Shown one piece after another: positions 56,416 through 64,000 of a DNA stretch of 64,000 bases. The translations under genes and the position numbers were made by a program. Position 1 is the first letter of the stretch. Each line of letters opens with the position of its first letter. The notes beneath the pieces are model-generated. The model saw only the letters and a program-made list of their open reading frames with translations, ran no database searches and was not told where the DNA came from. Source of the DNA: Prostheceraeus crozeri (Eukaryota > Platyhelminthes > Polycladida > Euryleptidae); contig CAJQUW010014388.1 of assembly GCA_907163375.1 (NCBI GenBank), positions 412,167 to 476,166 of the forward strand. Reading direction: 5' to 3'.

Positions 56416-57546
56416 TATCCTATAGCACGCGTCCTCACGCGTAGACGGCTGCATCGTTAAAAAACAGTCAATATGCGTTACTCGCGCAAAACAAGAATTG
56501 CGCTGTCATTTTCCCTATCTAAATCTACCAATGCTGAATTATGCAGTCATCCTCCTGCAAGCGACCTTCTTTACTCAAGAGAAATCGATGAGACAGCTGA
56601 CGGTATGAAGTTTTGCCTCAATCAGCGCTTCCTGTCATCTTATTGGATGGTGAGTGACAGCTTGATTTCACTTCGGTTGATTAAGGTTTACGAAACATAC
56701 CGAACACATCGTGTTTTCTTTTACCTGGGTCGGCGCTCAGCAGTAATTTAATCTTCTATGGGGTGGGGGGTGAGCTTGGCGTCAGGAGTCAATTTTCTTG
56801 GTGTTGACAGGACATGGAGACGGATGAACACAAGTGAGTGCTAATGCCAAGTATATATGAAACAGCCATTGGTGTAAGAAATTCATTTTCATGAAAAAAT
56901 CATCAGTCGTTCCAACTAACTACAGACCCGACCAGAAGTACTCTGCATTACATCAACGAAACATAAGTCAGTAGATTGCTGGTGCTTATGTATTCTTTTA
57001 ATTAGAATTTGTAGAATATCATTTTAAGATACTTTAAATTGATAATTTGACAGAGTGACTCCTAGGAGGCATTTTTCTTACTTTTTGTTAAACGATGCGC
57101 AAATGCATCAGACCATATTTATACCTTAACTAACTTTGTGTTCTGCAAGATGATGATCAGACATAATTATAACCAACAGCTGTTCTAGATTGTTTCAGTT
57201 TTAGACAAATAGCATAGATTTAAAGATTCCGTTTCAATGCAGTGTTGAAGAAAATCAAGAAAACTAGCGTTAGAAAATTGAGCAGAATGAATGTCATTTT
57301 ATAATGTGTAATGTGGCTGATGACATTTCTTTAACTTCCATGCTTCCAACTAATAAATCAGACAAAGTTTTGACCTCTGACATCTCCTTTATCTCAATAT
57401 TCCCAAAATATGCAGATATTTTCAAGTATTTATAAGATAGCAATTAAAGTCATAGGTTTGTTACCATAACATTCATTTTGTCTAGTCCAGTCATACTGTT
57501 TATAGTAGTTTATGTTTGTGTAGACCTATTTTGATTTCAATTTTCA
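56416..57546. other. piggyBac internal or intronic stretch
   Basis: It ends in a splice-acceptor-like TTTTCAG before the Cys-rich exon. An open frame of 92 codons at 56473-56751 has no recognisable domain. Otherwise I see nothing. Confidence 0.4.
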
Positions 57547-57996
57547 GTTTGGAAAATCAACGACACAACCACGAGGTCGACCATCGAATGTTCTCCGAGA
57601 GTCAAATGCCAAGAAGAGGCGGGTATCTGCTATATCACCGTCTATTGAAGTGCGCCTAGACCAAGTGGGGCATTGGGCATTATTTATCAGTGACCAGAAT
57701 CGCTGTAAAATATGCCAGAAGAAGACCCACATACAATGTGTTAAGTGCAAAGTTCATCTCTGCATTTGCAGGGAGAGAAATTGTTTTTATCAGTTTCACA
57801 ACTGATTTTGGTGGATTTCATAATCATGATATTTCTGCATGTTGTACTTTATAGAGGACACACGATAAAAACTTTATCTAAAAATAGTTTTCGTCTTTTT
57901 CTTATTTGAGTTATTCCATAAGTCTGCCGGGTACTCAAAAATAATGAGAAATAATTTTTATGAATGATATAGAAAAATCATGCAGCAAAGGGTTAA

Positions 57997-58356
57997 GATT
58001 TCGATAATATTGCGGTAAAGAGCGGAATATGCAACACTTGAAGATGAAATCTTATTATCACAGTAGGGCCTAAAAAATTACCCATTGGCCTATTTGTAAA
58101 CAACGATATATTTTCATTAACATTTTGGATGATAGCTTTCAATAGGGGCCTATAACGTCATGATCCTCAATAGACCGTGTTTGACATTGTGTATCCTCTA
58201 TTGTCCAAATCATAAAAATGCCACATCAGAAATACATGTAAGGGATTTATAAGTCGTGGGCGCAGGGTACGATTAAGTTCTAATGCCTAACAAAGAACTG
58301 ACGCTACGAATAAGCACTGATAGTTTCAGAAAAGTGACAGATGCAATGTACTATAT
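57997..58356. other. Host DNA right of piggyBac
   Basis: Nothing recognised. Confidence 0.35.
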
Positions 58357-58800
58357 GTGCATTTTGATTCCGCTAATCCACGACATACCTTAAAGAACGT
58401 ACCCTGCAATCTTGCCCGTAGAATAAAAACGATTGTCTTCGAGAAGAATGCAAGATCTATTCGATATATAGCTAAGAAGTCTTCACTGAAATATCCAATT
58501 CAGCTAGTTGATGATGCCATTAGACGAGCGGAAAGCACTATCGAAAATGATCGAAACAACAAGAAAATGATACCATTTGTTGAAGAACACAATATCAATA
58601 ACCTCCGCATATTTGAAAACAGTGTATTACATGTACATACAACCTTTTCACGATCACTGCGGTCATGAAAGTCAGCAGTCAGCCACCGAATCTCCTGTCA
58701 CTGTTATCAAAGAACAGCCGCAGAACAATTTACGGGGTTCGCCACGGTGAGGAACCTCGCTGTAAATGTTGCAGTACCGGTATATTAACTACAGCCAGGT
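58357..58800 (+). pseudogene. Penelope-like retroelement relic (linker before GIY-YIG)
   Basis: The plus strand reads FDSANPRHTLKNVPCNLARR, then LKYPIQLVDDAIRRAES and MIPFVEEHNIN. This matches the Penelope-like pattern H-P-x-H-T-K-x-x-I-P-x-N-L-A-R-R-I followed by Y-P-x-x-L-I. A broken continuation near 58700-58790 includes QPQNNLRGS and RCKCC, resembling the region before the GIY-YIG domain. The frame is interrupted at 58668. Confidence 0.65.
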
Positions 58801-60204
58801 AAACAGATTACATTCAATGCTAAGACATTCAACATCAAAAGTAATATGGATTGTTGATCTTCGAATGTGACATATAAATTAACATGCTGCAAATTTGATC
58901 AATTTTATATAGACCATGCGGGTAACACATTCCGCAACCGCATCACCCTCCATCGACAACAAATCAGTACAGTGCATGAAATTAAAAGTTAATAGTGGTC
59001 ATATTTCTAGGTGTGAAGGAGGTCAATTTACTGCCCCATTTTTTTAGCTACTGCCCACAGCCACTCGCATTGATCGAGAGATAAGGGAGAGATATTTTAT
59101 AGACCTGTTTATAGTCATTCTTTGAATGCTATGTAACTTTCATTTCTTCACTAATGTATGTATGCGTCTTCACTAAGTTTGATATCAATGATTTTAAATT
59201 TTTTTTGTTTTCTTCCCTAATAAATCATTGCCTTGAAAAGCCGTCATAGACGGCAGAAATCGATTAGCATTTAAGTTGAATTGAGTTTTAATTCTCTGTA
59301 GGTTTGCATTTTTATTTATTTATTTATGGCACTTGCTGTTACCCTTTTTCTTTATAAGCTTATGTGTATATATCAGTGACGTCGCGGGCTCCCTGACCAT
59401 AGGACTTCACTCCGCATTGGAATGATATTTCTATACCAAACACTTTCATGTTTCAACATTAATTTTCACAAAAGATAAATTTTTAATAACAATTTCCCGA
59501 ACATTTTTTGAAGTCAAGTACAGTGCACATGAGAAGTGATTGCTCATGTCTCTTAACCGCCTTGCTCGAGGAGCTGAGATCACTGTATCCCCTCCGTCCA
59601 GACCACATTTTCTCGAGAAAAAAGGAGGCAAGGCCAACAGTTTCTTGCGTTTCTCACGGCCGGTCAGCCACTCACGTGTTTGAAATTTTGATGCATTAAA
59701 ATGTATTCTGTATTTCTTTCTGTGTGAGTACTTTCAATTTTATATCAGGTGTTGGCCTACCTTGCTTGACGACTAGTCGTCAAGCAAAGCTAGCTTTTCA
59801 GCATATTCCCTTGGGACGAAAGGCGTGGTTATGATCTCATCTGCAGTACTAAACATAGCGTCACATCAATCACGTAAAAACAAAGTATGGAATTCGCGAT
59901 GTCGCAATTGATTTTCGGGAAACGCTCGCTAATTGATCAATAGCGTGCTTCGGCTTTCAGGTGTGCAGGTATGAGAATCAGCATTGACTCGCGTTCCCCC
60001 TTGGTCACAGAGAAATAACCAAGTTAACATTCTGCAGAGCATCAGTCATGGGAAAAATTTTCTCTGCCTGCAGTTGTATGAACGGCTAATCAGCTGCCAA
60101 AATCGATGGAGATGTATCGTTACATTCATTTCCTTTGAATAACCCAGCTTTAATTTTAATTAAGCAAGAAATAATAAAACTCTCCCTCAATTTATAGACG
60201 ATTT
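58801..60204. other. Host DNA with no recognised gene
   Basis: Apart from the perfect palindrome at 59762-59787 and a TTTATTTATTTATTTA run near 59312, nothing is seen. Confidence 0.4.
59762..59787. repeat. Perfect 26-bp palindrome centred on ACTAGT
   Basis: TTGCTTGACGACT and its exact complement abut without a loop. It could be a protein-binding site or the collapsed ends of a small element. Confidence 0.85.
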
Positions 60205-60624
60205 TCATTTAACAAAATAAAGATCCCGACGCTTTTCGTCACGATGGACAGTCTCAAGGGTCCAAATTACAGGCAGCATCATGACTTTTCTGATCTGTGG
60301 AATATTGGATCCATCGGTATTACAGATATAGTCCAATTTCATCTGATGATGATACAGAGTTTGATAATTTTCAAGATACTGTTGATCTCCTTGAGACTGT
60401 CCACCGTGACGAAACGCGTCGAGTTGATGAATAAAAAAATCGTCTCTAAATTGAGGGAGAGTTATATTTTGTTTCTTGCATCGCGGAAAATTGAGTAAAG
60501 AACATCCCGTATAAGACAACGAAAATATCTGATCTGACCCAACTTTACTGAAAGAGTGGGTGCACAGAACAAGTTCAAAGTCTGGGACATTTACACCATC
60601 GCACTTATAACATTCGACACTCAA
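60205..60624 (-). CDS. Unrecognised open frame, possible exon (139 codons)
   Basis: It opens MSVECYKCDGVNVPDFELVL and contains several cysteines and a glutamine/histidine-rich middle, ending KRRDLYFVK. The length and composition are compatible with real coding sequence, and it lies in the same direction as the SWIM-like segment just upstream. I recognise no family and no splice evidence links them. Confidence 0.3.
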   Translation of the reverse strand: MSVECYKCDGVNVPDFELVLCTHSFSKVGSDQIFSLSYTGCSLLNFPRCKKQNITLPQFRDDFFIHQLDAFRHGGQSQGDQQYLENYQTLYHHQMKLDYICNTDGSNIPQIRKVMMLPVIWTLETVHRDEKRRDLYFVK

Positions 60625-60689
60625 TTATCCAAAAGCGGAGACATTTCGATCCGTTTCGCGTTTGTTTGAGCATGCAGCTTCATTCTCAT

Positions 60690-61211
60690 GATTAAGCACC
60701 CCATGAGGTGTCTTCCTTCTGCGAGAGATTGTAGTCACCGAGCACTGTCTTCATGAAAGACGGAGGAAGTTCAGTTCGTGACCGGTGGATTTCCTGTAAT
60801 ACAAGGCCGAAATTACTTGCAGTAATTCAACCTCGAAAAAAAGAGATGCCAATATTTTTTTTCGCTGTTCAATCGTAAACAAATCTGTTCATTGAATATC
60901 CACAGGTGACACCTTAATCGAAGAGAAGAAGAATTCTTCGTCCATAAAGTTGCCGCCAAGGCCTTTATGATAGAAGACGGCAGCCATGTGGCTGTATTTA
61001 TACATGCCATTGGGACATTCACATGTAGAGGAATTTGGGGACCCCTGCTCATCAAGTCCAACGTCACCCGGTAGGTCCGATCTTTCATTGACGCCTGTTC
61101 GTGTCCAATGATGTCATAGCCAACTATTTTAAAGTCAATAATGCTTCCTGCTTCGTATGACAATTCACCTCGTTTAATAACTTTGGTGCAGCCATAGAGT
61201 TGGTGACGCAA
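60690..61211 (-). pseudogene. SWIM zinc-finger coding segment, decayed
   Basis: On the minus strand one frame gives GHEQASMKDRTYRVTLDL; shortly after, another frame gives TCECPNGMYKYSHMAAVFYH. Together they show the SWIM pattern (strand, then C-x-C-P-x-G, then x-H-M-A-A), with tyrosine where a metal-binding cysteine is usual. A donor-like AAG/GTGTCA near 60913 and an acceptor-like TATTACAG near 60828 could join a downstream piece reading FMKTVLGDYNLSQ before a stop. The frame change and lost cysteine suggest decay. SWIM domains of this type occur in transposon-derived and host proteins. Confidence 0.45.
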
Positions 61212-63580
61212 TGGAGTATACAGAAAATTTGTTCATGTAAGATTATCACAGTCTCAAAGATAAGTGATTCTCACTGACTTGGCCGGGTGACTTTGTTAAC
61301 GCCACTCATGCTGTCTTGGGGAATTAGGGAAAAACCGATAGCGAGCGGCATCGCGAATTCTACCGAATCTGGGGTGTTCGAGTCAGATGCATTACTCTGC
61401 ATTCATGGGAGAATTAACGCTCATCATCTGATCGCAGTCTTGTCTGAACGTCAGCCATCTGCTACTGTTGACGTAGTGGCCTCTCTGACATAAAGCGAAT
61501 CCAGGAACAATTGGGTTGCGCTTCCCTTACTATATTTAGATACCGCGCCTCGATCAAGAATTGCGTAGAATTTCATTGCAAAAATTGGAGAAGGCAAAGC
61601 ATTATGTCTATCGAGAAAGTCAATATTGGCGCGGGCGCGTGCGCTTGCAGCCTCACACGCACTCAACTCTGTTTCCCTGTCTGAACATCAGTGCTCCGTC
61701 TGAACACACGACCAGCTTCTGTGTCTAATTGTTCGAAGAAAACAGCTGTGATGCAAGCACGTACTGCAAAACTGTTCAATGAGGTTGAGCGCCTGCCTGA
61801 CTTTGAGACGGAAAAGTGTGCACAGCTATCACGAGACGCTATCGAATTTAAATGAATAATAACACTTCATTTTTATAAATGTTGGTAAATAATTTTTGAG
61901 GATACGCCGAAGGCCTCGCAGGTACGGAGAAGACGTCACTGGTATATGCCATCGCGTTCTACCACTCTTAAAAAGTAGTAAATTTTGGTTGTGATAATAA
62001 AAGGCAAAATTGAAGTGCTAAACTTTATAAGGCACGGAAGATTTCAAAATCAAACTTGAGCGTAGAGAAATGAAAATCATCGCAAGAGACAAAACTATCA
62101 TAAATGTATTTTATGAAAATTGCATGCCGATTTACACCAGTAGAAAGTTACAGCAATAGCAATTACGAAGCTTCGAGGAAGGAAATAATAATGCAAATAT
62201 GGCAAGAGTGTGTCCATTGTCTTCAAACCATGAGTAGGCCTACTGGGGTCGATGATCTGACGTCATTATCTTCCTGTGATGCCCTGTACACCATTTGCAT
62301 TTTGCACAATAATAGAATAGTCAAATAAACTGATAGCTTTCAATTTTGTTGTCAAGCAAGTGCAACTATAGGGTATTCGATAAACATGTTCATATTTGTA
62401 TACCGGCGCTTAGAATTAGGCCTACTTTATCTGCAGTCGTCAAGGTCGCCTTCGTCGTCTTTACCACTGTCTCTGCACTCTCTTCACAATCGTATCATGG
62501 GATCTATATCATAGCATCATCCTCTCCATTGTTAAGTAGATCATACATCGCGTGCATGAATCGCTGAGGTCTTTGATCTGAAAGATACTTATTCTGATTT
62601 TTATAGTAGTGGATTACGCGATGGCGTGTAAACAGTATATTCCAGTAAGTATTGCTGCATTGCCACTAAACTAAGTCGAATTTAATTATCAGACTGGTTC
62701 ACAACCCTAGAAAATGCGCCAAATTAAACATATATGCACTCAAGAACATTATGAAAGTTCAAAATTGAATATTTTTCAACTTAGCAAAATGAAGAATTTC
62801 TTCGCGCCATTTTGAAAAACAGCTTGAATTTCCGCCAAATGGACGAGGATGAGAGAGTGATTTTACATCACAAATCTTGAACACTGTTCAAAGTTATGTT
62901 TTGTCAAGAAAGAATTAATCCGAAAAACGAGATTTTACTCTTTAAATGAAGCATTAATGAAAGGAAGTTACCCGGCATGTAGTACTACACGTATGCACAG
63001 GATACTGCACACATATATGCCACCGCGCTTAATGGGCTAAAGCAGTGGTTCTTGACCTTTTTGGCGGTACTGAACCTTACAAGTTCCATACATGCATTCA
63101 TTGAACCCTTCTTAGTTGGAAAAATAAAATGTGTTTTTTTCTTCAAATTCAAAGTATATTTAACTACAATTTTATACTGTATTACTGTACAAACGGCACC
63201 ATGCATCACTAGCACACAAAAACAACAAAATATGAATTTAACTAAAAGACAAAAGCATAATGAACATAAATTACTGCAGATCAATGTTGCTGAGTGTTGC
63301 TGTTGCCATCTAGAGACTATTTCAGAAATGCGCGGCTTCACCTTGGCAAGCTGACACTTCTATCATTTTCACAATGAAGTCTGTTCCTTTTCTTAATTTT
63401 TACCATCATCGAAAAGGACTGCTCGCAAAGATATGTTGCAACAAACGGCATCTCGAGGGCTTTCTTAGCAATAAGAGGGCACGCTGCGATTTGTATAAGA
63501 CAAGAATGAGGACCTATCTCACTGAAAATTTCAGAGATTATATAACGAGGATGGCAAACAAGATGATATAATTTTTACAA
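61212..63580. other. Host DNA with no recognised gene
   Basis: No open frame here has a recognisable domain or plausible splice partner on either strand. I see no clear repeat structure. Confidence 0.4.
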
Positions 63581-63584
63581 GTTA

Positions 63585-64000
63585 CAAATACGAGTTTACA
63601 AGTTAGAAATAAAGTTTCAACACTGTGTATGTTAGAAATAGAGTTTTATCTGTTTGTAAAAATATGATTGCGGGATTTAATAGTTTGCAAGTTAGACTAA
63701 GCGTTCTACTATTTGTAAGTGAAAGATATAGTTTCAACAGTTTACAGATTAAAAATAAAGTTTCAACAGTGTGTATGTTGGAAATAAAGTTTAAGCTGTT
63801 TGTGTGTTAGAAATAGAATACAGTTTCAACAGTTTATAGATTAAAAATAAAGTTTCAACAGTGTGTACATTAGAAATAAAGTTTTAGCTGTTTCTATGTT
63901 AAAAATAAAGTTTCAACAGTGTGTATGTTAGAAATAGAGTTTTATCGGTTTCTAAATTTAGATCATAAGATTTACTAGTTTGCAAGTTAGACTAAGCGTT
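63585..64000. repeat. Minisatellite (about 30-bp unit) running off the window
   Basis: Repeated GTTAGAAATAAAGTTTCAACAG-like units with GTGTGTATGTTAG spacers occur at least eight times with variation. A longer higher-order repeat is suggested by TTTGCAAGTTAGACTAAGCGTT at about 63684-63705, which recurs at 63979-64000. Confidence 0.9.

Larger units (their letters stand above)
54365..57805 (+). pseudogene. piggyBac transposase (PGBD-like), interrupted and missing its third Asp region
   Basis: ATG 54365 opens an acidic N-terminus, then the PGBD core PLQYFKNFFDDDLLDRIV with YRMYWS and HFNNN. The first catalytic Asp is in LLDETIIP. A non-LTR fragment interrupts here (about 55134-55823). The frame resumes as RTSLKQYLPIKPHKWGIR, and the second Asp is in LYMDNYFTT. 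The frame ends at 56199 in minisatellite DNA. After an acceptor-like TTTTCAG at 57547 a C-terminal exon encodes the Cys-rich finger RCKICQKKTHIQCVKCK ... CFYQFHN, ending 57803-57805. The segment that should hold the third catalytic Asp is not present, so the protein cannot be active. Confidence 0.88.
32229..57992 (+). mobile_element. piggyBac element containing Polinton copy 2
   Basis: TTAA at 32225-32228 followed by CCCTTTGCTGCAT, and ATGCAGCAAAGGG followed by TTAA at 57993-57996, form a 13-bp inverted pair with the hallmark TTAA duplication. The piggyBac-family transposase gene (54365-57805) lies on the right. The 20.9-kb Polinton lies between the left end and the gene. Without that insertion the element would be about 4.8 kb. 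The transposase is interrupted and partly missing, so the element is dead. Confidence 0.88.

Overview
This window is nuclear DNA of an invertebrate animal. It holds spliced metazoan genes (a VHL tumour-suppressor homologue and a nocturnin-type EEP phosphatase) in a landscape crowded with eukaryotic transposons: Polinton/Maverick, piggyBac, Transib, hAT, Tc1/mariner, Penelope-like and non-LTR elements, tRNA-derived SINE-like units and foldback MITEs. The species cannot be fixed from the sequence; a marine invertebrate is a guess from the transposon mix.

Layout. Bases 1-7266 are the right part of a Polinton (copy 1), which is AT-rich and virus-like: protein-primed DNA polymerase B, a putative virion protein, penton (minor capsid), packaging ATPase, a two-helix membrane protein, then a terminal inverted repeat (TIR) with iterated motifs and GC-rich hairpins. 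Bases 7267-32228 are host DNA. They hold VHL on the minus strand (two exons, 9127-10347; the short second exon is easily missed) and nocturnin on the plus strand (exons 24079-24274 and 30567-31396). Between and inside these genes lie a Tc1/mariner relic, a 1.4-kb foldback element, two hAT-type elements, a Penelope relic and small palindromic MITEs.

Bases 32229-57992 are a nested stack. A piggyBac element has TTAA-flanked ends at 32229 and 57992, and its transposase gene lies at 54365-57805. A full-length Polinton (copy 2, 33143-54089, flanked by TACAT) sits inside the piggyBac. A Transib element (35107-37806, 5-bp CAGTC duplication, CACAGTG ends like the RAG recombination-signal heptamer) sits inside the Polinton. 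A 5'-truncated non-LTR fragment also interrupts the piggyBac transposase. Polinton copy 2 carries the full virus-like gene set: integrase, adenain-like protease, major capsid protein, penton, ATPase, polymerase, a PLA2-domain virion protein, a small Gly/Ala-rich protein and a fibre-like coiled-coil protein. Most of these are broken by frameshifts or stops, so it looks like an ageing, virus-derived (adintovirus-like) copy.

The two Polintons are close relatives but differ in architecture. The three-gene block (virion protein, penton, ATPase) is inverted in one relative to the other, and copy 1 keeps a vestige of the first gene's start at the old position. Both are peppered with short GC-rich palindromic repeats, including a 36-bp double-hairpin unit that appears to insert at TA. 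Bases 57997-64000 hold a second Penelope relic, a decayed SWIM zinc-finger coding segment, a perfect 26-bp palindrome and a minisatellite running off the window end.
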